DNA of 64,000 nt from GCA-2687515 sp002687515 (GTDB lineage Bacteria > Pseudomonadota > Alphaproteobacteria > Rhodospirillales > UBA2165): NCBI GenBank assembly GCA_030745835.1, contig JASLNU010000134.1, positions 1-64,000 on the forward strand, in the 5' to 3' direction. Below the pieces are notes generated by a model, which saw only the letters and a list, made by a program, of their open reading frames with translations, had not been told where the DNA came from and made no database searches. Shown here piece by piece: positions 56,871 through 64,000 of the stretch. Every line of letters begins with the position of its first letter. The stretch's first letter is position 1. The position numbers were made by a program, and so were the translations under genes.

Positions 56871-58532
56871 ATGAACGAGATCAAAACCGGCGCGCGCCGG
56901 AATTCAAAATTAACCGTCCTCAACCCGGTCGGTTATCCGCCGGAGATCAAGGCCAAAACGCCGGCGCCGCGCCTCGGCACCCTGGATGGCAAGACCGTCT
57001 ACCTGGTCGATTGCCGCTTCGACGATTCGATCGAGCTGTTGAAACAGGTCGAAGCCTGGTTCGCCGACAACATGGCGGCGGTCGAAACCCGCATGATTAG
57101 CTTAAGCAGCACCTATCAGATTGACGATCCGGAAACCTGGAAGGAGATCGGCGCCAACGGCGACGCCGCGATCCTTGGCGTCGGCCATTGATCCACCTGC
57201 GCGCCTGCCGTGAGCACGCACGCAATTGAGCTAGAGACTGAATACAACGTCCCGACCATGGCGCTGCATACGGATATTTTCCACGCCGTGGTGCAATCGG
57301 TGCGCCAAGTGAAGGGTCTGCCGGAAGCGCCGCACGCCTTCGTGCCGCAGCCGGTGATGGGCAAAAGCGCCGCCGAATTGCGCGCCTATGTGGATGGCGA
57401 CGATCCGGTCACCGGCCGCCCGTTTATGCGGGAAGTCATCGAAGGCCTGACCGAGAGCGTGAGCAGCACCAGCGAAGGCGCCTTCCCGCGCACCACGCCG
57501 CGTCTGGTCGAACCCGACAGCGAAGACAATCTGCATCAATTGTTCCTCGACAACCATTGGACCGACCAGCTGCCGATCATCCTGCCGACCGAGGACCGGG
57601 TCGCCGAGATGCTGGCCCACACTGCCCGCGCCCCCGATGAAGTCGTCGGGCGCATGCAGCCGACCCACAATCGTGGCTTTTGGGAATATACCGTCGAGAA
57701 GGTCGCGGTGAACGCGGTAATGGCCGGCTGCCGTCCGGAATATTTCCCGGTGCTCCTGGCGCTGGCGTCATCGGGGATTTCGGCGCGCGGATCGACCTCC
57801 AGTTCGGCCGCCGCGATGGTCGTCGTTAACGGCCCGGTACGGGACGAGATCGGCATGAATTCCGGCATCGGCGCCATGGGCCCCCACGCCCACGCCAACG
57901 CCACCATCGGCCGCGCCTATGGATTATTGTCGCAGAATTTGCAGGGCGGCTCGGTCTCCGGCACCACCTTCATGGGCTCGCAAGGCAACAACTACTGCTA
58001 CAACTCCATCACCTTCGCCGAAAACGAGGAACGCAGCCCCTGGCAGCCGCTGCATGTGGAGAAGGGATTCGACGAATCGCAAAGCACGGTCTCGGTATTT
58101 TTCGGCCTGCGCTCGACCAGCTTCTGCCTCGGTGTGCGCGGGCTTTGGCAGGAACATGTGCGCGATATGCTGCTCGGCATCGAGCCCAACACGCCGCCGG
58201 TGTTCTTACTGGATCCGATCACCGCCCGCCTGTTCGCCGAGCGGGAAGGCTTCGATACCAAGGAAAAGCTGATCAAATGGGCATGGGAAAACGCGACCAT
58301 GCCGTCGGGGCGCTATTTCGATCTGCAACTGGTTCAGAACTATATCTATCCGCGCGCCACATTCGGCGAGGAACCGTTCGCCTCGATGCTGGCCGCCGGC
58401 GAGAAGGAAATGGTCCACATATTCCGCGAGGCCGAGATCAACATCATCGTGGTCGGCGGCGAAACCAACGGCTACTGGCAAATCCAAGGCGCCCGCCACC
58501 GCGGCATCTTCGGCGTGGATGAATGGCGGTAG
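56871..58532 (+). CDS. UGSC-family selenoprotein read through UGA (Sec at residue 107)
   Basis: A single 553-residue frame if the TGA at 57189-57191 is read as selenocysteine. Before it the protein ends GANGDAAILGVGH; after it the same frame continues with STCAPAVSTHAIELETEYNV then PTMALHTDIFHAVV. The redox motif is therefore Sec-Ser-Thr-Cys (residues 107-110), the UxxC place of the UGSC family of (seleno)proteins. A stem-loop begins 6 nt after the UGA (57198-57220). The possible GTG 57210 start of the second part has no ribosome site. AGGAG precedes ATG 56871. The C-terminal 400 residues, with GSTSSSAAAMVVVNGPVRDE and GSQGNNYCYNSITFAENEER, are not recognised. The biochemical function is unknown; a thiol- or selenol-based redox reaction is likely. 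No selA, selB, selD or tRNA-Sec gene lies in the window. Confidence 0.85.
57198..57220 (+). promoter_or_regulatory. Candidate bacterial SECIS hairpin
   Basis: TGCGCGC (57198-57204) pairs with GCACGCA (57214-57220) apart from one C-A mismatch; the 9-nt loop is CTGCCGTGA. The stem begins 6 nt after the UGA, which fits the position of bacterial SECIS elements that bind SelB. The loop contains G and U residues as expected, but bacterial SECIS elements vary, so this remains a candidate. Confidence 0.6.
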
Positions 58533-58535
58533 GGC

Positions 58536-58603
58536 AGCGATGCAGCCCGGCTGGGGATGGCCGGGTCGGCCAGCCGGGCGTGCGGCAAACTCGGACGTAT
58601 GTT
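58536..58603. repeat. Hairpin repeat family C, copy 2
   Basis: GCGATGCAGCCCGGCTGGGG ... TCGGCCAGCCGGGCGTG ... CTCGGACGT. It starts 4 nt after the selenoprotein stop, exactly as copy 1 follows its gene, and is directly followed by repeat F copy 3. Confidence 0.8.
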
Positions 58604-58612
58604 ACGCGGGCC

Positions 58613-58637
58613 ACTAAAAGTAAACTGTCACCGAATT
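58613..58637. repeat. Repeat family F, copy 3
   Basis: ACTAAAAGTAAACTGTCACC and GAATTA. Lies between hairpin repeat C copy 2 and the end of the CopD-like gene. Confidence 0.75.
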
Positions 58638-59097
58638 AACCGTGCGCACCCGTGACCGCCCCGAATACGACGATCACCGACAGGGTAATCAGCACAATGT
58701 GCAGGCGCTGGATCAAGACCATAGTCGCTTGCGGCGCGGCCTCGGCCCGGCGCCGGAACCAGGCGTGCAGGAACCAGGGCTCAAATACGAACAGCATCAA
58801 TGAAAACAGTACCCAGATCAGCACCATGCCGTGCATCCACCAATAGGCGGGATCGAGGAAACGGTCCCAGGCATCGAACCGGTAAATCAGGTAAAGGCCG
58901 GTGAGCCCGGCGATCAGTGTGGTGTAGCGGGATTGGCGGGCGAAGGGGCTTTCCAGCGCCTCGAACAGATCGATGCCGGAGCCCTCACCCCGACGCCGGA
59001 TCGACGGCAGCAAAACCATGGTGACGAACGATACGCCGCCGATCCACATGATAACGGCGATGACATGCAGGGCGCGGGCAATGGCCAGATCATCCAT
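58636..59097 (-). CDS. CopD-like integral membrane protein
   Basis: A 153-residue protein with four helices: IARALHVIAVIMWIGGVSFV with a membrane-embedded His, TLIAGLTGLYLIYRFDAWDR, WWMHGMVLIWVLFSLMLFVF and LIQRLHIVLITLSVIVVFGA. The His residues in helices 1 and 4 resemble those of CopD and related small haem- or copper-handling membrane proteins. Function unproven. It is transcribed 39 nt after ilvD and may be read from the same transcript. Confidence 0.75.
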   Translation of the reverse strand: MDDLAIARALHVIAVIMWIGGVSFVTMVLLPSIRRRGEGSGIDLFEALESPFARQSRYTTLIAGLTGLYLIYRFDAWDRFLDPAYWWMHGMVLIWVLFSLMLFVFEPWFLHAWFRRRAEAAPQATMVLIQRLHIVLITLSVIVVFGAVTGAHG

Positions 59098-59136
59098 GGT
59101 GCGCCTCCCCCGACAAAACCCCGGCGGCCCCGCGGC

Positions 59137-60987
59137 CTAACGCTCGACCTGGGTGACGTCGCGGACGGCGCCCATGGCGGCGCTGGTGGTCAGCGCCGCA
59201 TAGGCGCGCAGGGCCGGCGAAACTTTTCGCGTCCTTGGGCCCGCCGGTTTCCAGGCACCGGCGCCCTTGGCGTCCATGGCTTGGCGGCGGCGTTCCAATT
59301 CGGCGTCATCGACGGCCACATTGATGCCGCGCCCGGGGATATCGATGTCGATGATATCGCCTTCCTCGATCAAGCCGATGGCGCCGCCCTCGGCGGCTTC
59401 GGGCGAGACATGGCCGATCGAGAGGCCCGTTGTGCCGCCGGAAAAACGGCCGTCGGTGATCAGCGCGCAGTCCTTGCCGAGGCCCATCGATTTCAAATAG
59501 CTGGTCGGATACAGCATTTCCTGCATGCCGGGGCCGCCCTTGGGACCTTCATAACGAATGAGGACGATATCGCCGGCCTTGATCTGGCGGCCGAGGATGG
59601 CCTTGCAGGAATCTTCCTGGGCTTCGAAGATGCGCGCCGGGCCGGAGAATTTGAGGTTGCTTTGATCGACGCCGGCGGTCTTCACGATGCAGCCATCGAG
59701 CGCGATGTTGCCGTAAAGAACGGCGAGCCCGCCATCGGGGCTGTAGGCATGTTCGACATCGCGGACGCAGCCATTTTCCCGGTCCAGGTCCAAACTGTCG
59801 TAACGCTCCGCCTGGCTGAAGGCTTGGGTGGTGGCGACGCCGCCGGGCGCGGCGCGGTAAAAGCTATGCACCTCGGGATCGTTGTTGCGGCGCACGTCCC
59901 AGATGTCGATGGCGTTGCCCAGCGTCGGCGCATGGACGGTCGGCACATCGCGCTCGATCAGCCCGCCCCGGTCCAACTCGCCGATGATCGCCATGATGCC
60001 GCCGGCCCGGTGCACGTCTTCCAGATGATAGTCCTGGCTCGACGGCGCCACCTTGCAGATGTTGGGCACCTTGCGGCTCAGGCGGTCGATATCGGCCATC
60101 GAGAAATCGATCTCGCCTTCCTGGGCGATGGCTAAGAGATGCAGCACCGTGTTGGTCGAGCCGCCCATGGCGATATCAAGGGTCATGGCGTTTTCAAAGC
60201 CGGCCTTGCCGGCGCCGCGCGGCAGGGCGGTTTCGTCGCCGTCATCGTAATAGCGGCGGCAAAGCTCCATAATCTGGCGCCCGGCGCCGAGGAACAGATC
60301 CTTGCGGTCGGCGTGGGTGGCCAGCATCGAGCCGTTGCCGGGCAGCCCCAGGCCCATGGCCTCGGCCAGGCAGTTCATCGAATTGGCGGTAAACATGCCC
60401 GAGCATGAGCCGCAAGTGGGGCAGGATGCGCGTTCATATTGCAGCGCCACCTCGTCGCTGACATCGGGGTTGGCGCCTTCGATCATGGCGTCGATCAGAT
60501 CGATTTTCCGTGTCTCGCCATCGACCACGATCTTGCCCGCTTCCATCGGCCCGCCGGAAATAAAGATGGCGGGAATGTTGAGGCGCATGGCGGCCATCAG
60601 CATGCCCGGCGTGATCTTGTCGCAGTTGGAGATGCAGACCATGGCGTCGGCGCAATGGGCGTTGACCATATATTCGACGCTGTCGGCGATGATTTCCCGG
60701 CTGGGAAGCGAATAGAGCATGCCGTCATGGCCCATGGCGATGCCGTCATCGATGGCGATGGTGTTGAACTCCTTGGCGACGCCGCCGGCGGCCTCGACCT
60801 CGCGCGCCACCATCTGGCCCAAATCCTGAAGATGCACATGGCCGGGCACGAACTGGGTGAAGGAATTGGCGACGGCGATGATCGGCTTGCCGAAATCATC
60901 GTCGCTCATGCCGGTGGCGCGCCACAGCCCGCGTGCGCCTGACATATTGCGGCCATGGGTGGATGTCTTGGAACGAAGTTCGGGCAT
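59137..60987 (-). CDS. ilvD: Dihydroxy-acid dehydratase
   Basis: A 616-residue Fe-S dehydratase of branched-chain amino-acid synthesis. Cluster ligands are in CISNCDKITPGMLMAAMRLN and ASCPTCGSCSGMFTANSMNC; DGRFSGGTTGLSIGHVSPEA is the C-terminal signature. It converts 2,3-dihydroxy-isovalerate or -methylvalerate to the 2-oxo acids. It begins MPELRSKTSTHGRNMSGARG, a typical start. The upstream region (60988-61381) holds two repeat families. Confidence 0.97.
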   Translation of the reverse strand: MPELRSKTSTHGRNMSGARGLWRATGMSDDDFGKPIIAVANSFTQFVPGHVHLQDLGQMVAREVEAAGGVAKEFNTIAIDDGIAMGHDGMLYSLPSREIIADSVEYMVNAHCADAMVCISNCDKITPGMLMAAMRLNIPAIFISGGPMEAGKIVVDGETRKIDLIDAMIEGANPDVSDEVALQYERASCPTCGSCSGMFTANSMNCLAEAMGLGLPGNGSMLATHADRKDLFLGAGRQIMELCRRYYDDGDETALPRGAGKAGFENAMTLDIAMGGSTNTVLHLLAIAQEGEIDFSMADIDRLSRKVPNICKVAPSSQDYHLEDVHRAGGIMAIIGELDRGGLIERDVPTVHAPTLGNAIDIWDVRRNNDPEVHSFYRAAPGGVATTQAFSQAERYDSLDLDRENGCVRDVEHAYSPDGGLAVLYGNIALDGCIVKTAGVDQSNLKFSGPARIFEAQEDSCKAILGRQIKAGDIVLIRYEGPKGGPGMQEMLYPTSYLKSMGLGKDCALITDGRFSGGTTGLSIGHVSPEAAEGGAIGLIEEGDIIDIDIPGRGINVAVDDAELERRRQAMDAKGAGAWKPAGPRTRKVSPALRAYAALTTSAAMGAVRDVTQVER

Positions 60988-61070
60988 GGCATATCCTTAG
61001 GCTATTTGCGGGCGTGACCATAGCCGCGCCGGGCGGCGCATTCCACCCCACATTTCTTGGGGCCAAAACG

Positions 61071-61130
61071 ACGCAGCCCGGCTGGGGATGGCCGGGTCGG
61101 CCAGCCGGGCGAGAAACACGCTCGGACATC
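61071..61130. repeat. Hairpin repeat family C, copy 3
   Basis: ACGCAGCCCGGCTGGGGATG, then GCCGGGTCGGCCAGCCGGGC and ACACGCTCGGACAT, all in the same order as the copies at 12557 and 58536. Confidence 0.8.
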
Positions 61131-61170
61131 AAAAATGACCGGCACGATATTCGCCTGAACAATGGCATCA

Positions 61171-61250
61171 GGGCGGGTTGGAAACCCGCCCCTACACGAA
61201 TCATGATGCTTGGTTGGTTTGTACCGTAGGGGCGGGTTTCAAACCCGCCC
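61171..61250. repeat. Paired palindromes, repeat family D copy 2
   Basis: GGGCGGGTTGGAAACCCGCC with CCTAC (61171-61195), then 30 bp later GTAGGGGCGGGTTTCAAACC with CGCCC (61226-61250). The arrangement is the same as at 13366-13444: two palindromes facing each other. Confidence 0.85.
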
Positions 61251-61381
61251 GTGCTAGCGATACGCTCGGGCCTGATTTATGTGCTTTAAGCCTTTCGGCT
61301 ACTGATCACCGAAACCGCCGGGCCTGCCTGTACGCGCGCGGGCCGACCATGCCACCCCCCGCGCGCTATGTCGTTTGCCGT

Positions 61382-61966
61382 TCACAGCCGGTCCAACGGC
61401 CCCTTGGCCATTTCATCGAGGGTTTCCTCGATCTCCTTGAGGCGCTTTTCCAGATCGACGTCTAGCTGCGCCAGTTGCCGGTCAAACAGGTAAACCCGGG
61501 CAAAATGATCCTTGCGGCGGCCGAGCTGGTAATAGCGGTCGAGCCGGCGCACGCCCCAGGCGCCGAGGACCGCGAACATGATGCCGCCGGCGACGATCAG
61601 GATCACCGCCGCCGTCTGCCGGTCGGGCGCCGCCTCGGCGGCCAGCACCGTGCCCCAGAAACCAATGGTAATCAGGCAGGCGGCGCCGACGGCAAGGCCA
61701 CGGGTGATGAAGCGCTGATCATTGCGCCAGTGGCGTTCGGCATCGCGGATCGCGTTGTCGACCTCGTGCACCGCCAGTTCCTGCCAGCGCTTGAAGGAAA
61801 TGCCGCCGCGCTGGCTGCGCCCCTCGCGGATGAACTGTTCCAGGCGCTTGACGATGACGTCGGCGCGCTCAACCGGCGTCGGGTTCTGTCCGAGCCAATA
61901 TTCGGTGTAGTCCCGCGCCTTGAAGGGGGGCGGGGTTGCGGGCAGGTCTTGGTCGCTGTCGCTCAT
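61382..61966 (-). CDS. Hypothetical membrane protein with coiled coil
   Basis: A 194-residue protein: a polar N-terminal part (about residues 1-75, with EYWLGQNPTPVERADVIVKR), two transmembrane segments (about 88-107, LAVGAACLITIGFWGTVLA, and 119-137, AVILIVAGGIMFAVLGAWG), then a charged helical tail (LDVDLEKRLKEIEETLDEMA) that likely forms a coiled coil. ATG 61966 (MSDSDQDLPATP) is chosen, since the longer frame overlaps the MerR gene. No family is recognised. It starts 8 nt after the MerR-family gene, so they may share a transcript. Confidence 0.65.
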   Translation of the reverse strand: MSDSDQDLPATPPPFKARDYTEYWLGQNPTPVERADVIVKRLEQFIREGRSQRGGISFKRWQELAVHEVDNAIRDAERHWRNDQRFITRGLAVGAACLITIGFWGTVLAAEAAPDRQTAAVILIVAGGIMFAVLGAWGVRRLDRYYQLGRRKDHFARVYLFDRQLAQLDVDLEKRLKEIEETLDEMAKGPLDRL

Positions 61967-61974
61967 GTCCGGAG

Positions 61975-62385
61975 TCACGCGGCGGCGTACAGGGTGTCGA
62001 TGATCGGACAATCGGGCACCTCGGTGCCGCTGCATTCGGACACCATCTGCGCCAGCACGCCTTCCAGGCTTTGCAGATCCGCGATCTTTTGCCGGACCTC
62101 GCCGAGATGCGCCTCGGTGACCGACTTGACCTCGGCGCAGCTCAAAGAGCCGCCATCGACCAGGCCCAAAAGGGTCCTGATTTCGCCGACCGAGAATCCG
62201 AGCCGGCGGCAGCGCATGACGAACGACAGGCGCTTGAGCTGTCCGTGATCGAACAATCGGTGGCCGCCCGCCGTCCGGCCCGGATTCATCAAGCCGATTT
62301 TTTCGTAATAGCGGATGGTTTCGATATTACAGCCGGTGCGCTGCGACAATGCGCCGATGCCCAAGGCCCGTTGCCGATTTGCCAT
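61975..62385 (-). CDS. MerR-family metal-type regulator
   Basis: A 136-residue regulator. The N-terminal winged helix reads GIGALSQRTGCNIETIRYYE then KIGLMNPGRTAGGHRLFDHG, and the dimerisation helix follows. Cysteines in SLSCAEVK and SECSGTEVPDCP lie where MerR- and ZntR-type regulators bind Hg, Zn or Cd. It is divergent from the GDCCVxC gene, and the 19-bp-spaced promoter between them carries a perfect dyad, the typical MerR operator. In-frame ATG 62400 would add MGLNS. Confidence 0.9.
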   Translation of the reverse strand: MANRQRALGIGALSQRTGCNIETIRYYEKIGLMNPGRTAGGHRLFDHGQLKRLSFVMRCRRLGFSVGEIRTLLGLVDGGSLSCAEVKSVTEAHLGEVRQKIADLQSLEGVLAQMVSECSGTEVPDCPIIDTLYAAA

Positions 62386-62412
62386 TGAATTTAATCCCAT
62401 TGAATTTATTGC

Positions 62413-62443
62413 TTGTATCTGTAGCCGCTACAGATTGTAGCAT
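62413..62443 (+). promoter_or_regulatory. MerR-type promoter and operator
   Basis: TTGTAT (62413-62418) and TAGCAT (62438-62443) are spaced 19 bp, the long spacer typical of MerR-controlled promoters. The perfect inverted repeat CTGTAGC-C-GCTACAG (62419-62433) fills the spacer. Transcription would begin near the ATG at 62450, so the mRNA may be leaderless. Confidence 0.7.
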
Positions 62444-62449
62444 GACAGC

Positions 62450-62731
62450 ATGGAAACGCCAGAAAAGAACCCAGAAAAGAACCAAGAACCGGATACCGCA
62501 TTCAAAATCGAGCCGGCTTCGACCATCACCTGTCCCGAATGCGGTCATCAGGAAACCGAAACCATGCCGACGGATTCCTGCCAATGGTTCTACGACTGCA
62601 AGGGTTGCGGTGAAGTACTGAAGCCGCTGCCCGGCGATTGCTGCGTCTATTGCTCCTACGGCACGGTTCCCTGCCCGCCGATCCAGATTGCGCGGGCATC
62701 GGGCGAGGCGGACGCCAGTTGCTGCGGCTGA
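62450..62731 (+). CDS. GDCCVxC domain protein
   Basis: A 93-residue Cys-rich protein: ITCPECGHQETETMPTDSCQ then WFYDCKGCGEVLKPLPGDCC and VYCSYGTVPCPPIQ. It belongs to the GDCCVxC domain (seleno)protein family; here all metal/redox positions are Cys, none a UGA. It has 11 cysteines and a C-terminal CCG. Divergence from a MerR-type regulator suggests a role in handling mercury or another soft metal. No ribosome site is seen, in agreement with a leaderless transcript. Confidence 0.88.
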   Translation: METPEKNPEKNQEPDTAFKIEPASTITCPECGHQETETMPTDSCQWFYDCKGCGEVLKPLPGDCCVYCSYGTVPCPPIQIARASGEADASCCG

Positions 62732-62735
62732 ACTG

Positions 62736-63311
62736 CTAGCCGCCCTCGGCCTGCTTTTTCTTGAGGCGTTCGCGCAGCCAGGGCATCAGGCTGAGGTTTT
62801 GTTCCGGGCCGCCCTCGACGACAAATTCGAAAGCGGCCTGATAAACCGGGGCCGGGGCAAAGCCGGGCAGGCGAAAACGTACGCCGCCGTCGGCGTTCAA
62901 GAAAAGGGCGGTCGGCGTGTTGGTGACGGTGATCGAGCGGGCATAATCCTGCTCAGCCATGGTTTCACCACCCGGCAGCGTCACCTGACGCTTACCCCAG
63001 AGATCCAATTGCAAAAAATTGAAATGCTTGGTGATGAATTCGACCAGCCCCTTGTCGGTAAAATTCTTCTCGTGCAGAGCCTTGCAATAGACACAGCCCT
63101 TTTGTTCGAACAGGATCACCAAACCCTTGCCGGCTTGCTCGGCCTGCTTGAGGCTTTCCTTAAGAACAAATTTCGGCTGATCCTTGATCCAGGGCTGATG
63201 GTGCATGCCGTTGGGCTTCAACTGCGCCGCCGGGGCTTCGGACAGCCAGATGACCGCAAGGCCGATCAGAACAATAAAGCCAATGCGCCGAATAAATGAA
63301 TAATGGGGCAT
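62736..63311 (-). CDS. SoxW-like periplasmic thioredoxin
   Basis: A 191-residue exported thioredoxin-fold protein with a signal peptide (FIVLIGLAVIWLSEAPA, cleavage near residue 29). The active site is KGCVYCKALHE, and VTNTPTALFLNADG carries the cis-Pro. SoxW-type proteins keep sulfur-oxidation or cytochrome-assembly enzymes reduced; no sox genes are in the window. It converges with the GDCCVxC gene, 4 nt apart. Confidence 0.88.
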   Translation of the reverse strand: MPHYSFIRRIGFIVLIGLAVIWLSEAPAAQLKPNGMHHQPWIKDQPKFVLKESLKQAEQAGKGLVILFEQKGCVYCKALHEKNFTDKGLVEFITKHFNFLQLDLWGKRQVTLPGGETMAEQDYARSITVTNTPTALFLNADGGVRFRLPGFAPAPVYQAAFEFVVEGGPEQNLSLMPWLRERLKKKQAEGG

Positions 63312-63453
63312 GATAAATTCTGTCTCACGTCTAATTACAACAACCTAATGTGCTTCAATGCCGCCCGGCGGCGCGCCGGTCAAGCGGACCTCTCCAAGAA
63401 TTGAAGATGCGCGAAGCGGAGGAATCAACCGGCGCCGGGATTGAAAAAAATTG

Positions 63454-64000
63454 CTAACCGCCGAACTTGAAGATACAGCCGTCCGTGCCGGAGACGATGT
63501 GCCCGGCCGAATCGTCCGGAAAATGCGCCGGCAGGATCAGCGTTTCGGTATCGGCGTGGCGTTCGACGAAGGCCGTCCGCGTCGCCGCCGATTGCACCGG
63601 GTCGTCGCAGAAGATGGAGCTTAATTGCGGCTCCGGCACCTGGATCGGATGGTGCATGGCATCGCCGCAGAAAGCCGCCATGGCGCCGCCCGATTCCAGA
63701 TAAAGGCAGACCAGGCCCGGGGAATGGCCGGGCATCGGCTCGAGGCGCAGGCCATCGCGAATCTGATGGTCGCCGGCGACAAGATCGGCCCTGCCCGCCT
63801 CCATCACCGGCAACACACTTTCGGCAAATGACGCGCCCATCCAGTCGAGCCGCGTATATTCCTTTTCCCAATATTCGAAGTCGGTCTTGTTAAAGAGGTA
63901 ACGGGCGTTGGCGAAGGTCGGCACCCAGGCGCCGTTTTCGAGGCGCGTGTTCCAGCCGACATGGTCCATGTGCAGATGCGTGCAGAGGACCAGGTCGACC
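63454..64000 (-). CDS. MBL-fold hydrolase, 5' end beyond window (partial)
   Basis: The gene continues past the right edge, so the N terminus is missing. The visible part reads VLCTHLHMDHVGWNTRL, the HxHxDH metal motif, then GLRLEPMPGHSPGLVCLYLE, AAFCGDAMHHPIQV and ILPAHFPDDSAGHI. This is the lactonase/glyoxalase-like group of MBL enzymes, possibly acting on a lactone or thioester; the substrate is unknown. Between its stop and the thioredoxin gene (63312-63453) I see only a weak fragment similar to repeat A (63386-63422). Confidence 0.88.
   Translation of the reverse strand, partial: VDLVLCTHLHMDHVGWNTRLENGAWVPTFANARYLFNKTDFEYWEKEYTRLDWMGASFAESVLPVMEAGRADLVAGDHQIRDGLRLEPMPGHSPGLVCLYLESGGAMAAFCGDAMHHPIQVPEPQLSSIFCDDPVQSAATRTAFVERHADTETLILPAHFPDDSAGHIVSGTDGCIFKFGG

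Larger units (their letters stand above)
60988..61381. other. Repeat-filled intergenic region upstream of ilvD
   Basis: No gene is seen. Contains repeat C copy 3 (61071-61130) and the family D palindrome pair (61171-61250). The remaining 130 bp up to the next gene show nothing recognisable. The ilvD promoter should lie near 60990-61070. Confidence 0.55.

Noticed and set aside
57210..58532. Separate 440-codon gene starting at GTG 57210
   Set aside because: In frame with the upstream ORF, no ribosome site, and the start would cut a conserved motif; read-through of the UGA explains it better.
1..64000. tRNA, rRNA, insertion sequences or prophage
   Set aside because: I looked for cloverleaf-like T-loop sequences, rRNA cores, transposases and phage structural genes and found none.

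Overview
The window looks like chromosomal DNA of a GC-rich alphaproteobacterium, probably of the Rhodospirillales type and probably marine. The grounds are the gene order dgt-argS-SPOR-nagZ-scpAB-tatABC-serS-surE-pcm-M23-yajC-secDF-Mth938, typical alphaproteobacterial small proteins, a TRAP transporter and a selenoprotein of a family first noticed in ocean metagenomes. No rRNA, tRNA, CRISPR array, insertion sequence or phage gene was recognised. The last gene (MBL-fold hydrolase) runs off the right edge.

Layout. 0-10 kb is an accessory-looking stretch: DUF302 protein, citrate synthase, several tiny genes (one apparently frameshifted), a membrane-anchored LicD-type enzyme, a winged-helix/TolB/TPR regulator, and a CHAD protein paired with a ParA-type ATPase. 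10-19 kb is acyl-CoA metabolism: acyl-CoA dehydrogenase plus zinc alcohol dehydrogenase, then a divergent operon of a benzoate-CoA-ligase-like enzyme, a xanthine-dehydrogenase-type FAD subunit and a DMSO-reductase-type molybdenum subunit carrying a xanthine-dehydrogenase-type [2Fe-2S] domain. 19-28.7 kb holds a cupredoxin/lipoprotein/adenylate cyclase operon and a glycosyltransferase cluster. 28.7-50.3 kb is the conserved minus-strand housekeeping block (protein export by Sec and Tat, chromosome segregation ScpAB, seryl- and arginyl-tRNA synthetases, cell-wall recycling), interrupted at 39.7-42.9 kb by a repeat-rich insert. 50.4-55 kb carries erpA, xthA, a 32-residue membrane peptide behind a perfect FNR-type box, and a DctPQM TRAP transporter. 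55-57 kb has a MXKDX-repeat secreted protein with an ECF sigma/anti-sigma pair. 56.9-58.5 kb encodes a probable selenoprotein read through an in-frame TGA. 58.6-64 kb has a CopD-like membrane protein, ilvD, a MerR regulator divergent from a GDCCVxC protein, a SoxW-like thioredoxin and the truncated MBL hydrolase.

Most notable: (1) the UxxC selenoprotein at 56871-58532 with a hairpin just after the UGA; (2) the hybrid molybdenum enzyme operon at 13470-18371, which joins electron-transfer modules of the xanthine oxidase family to a catalytic subunit of the DMSO reductase family, next to an acyl-CoA ligase; (3) the CHAD-ParA pair with a Lys/Ser tail, possibly a polyphosphate-granule positioning system; (4) the FNR-box membrane peptide; (5) at least six families of dispersed non-coding repeats. 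All assignments are from reading sequence motifs; no database search was possible.
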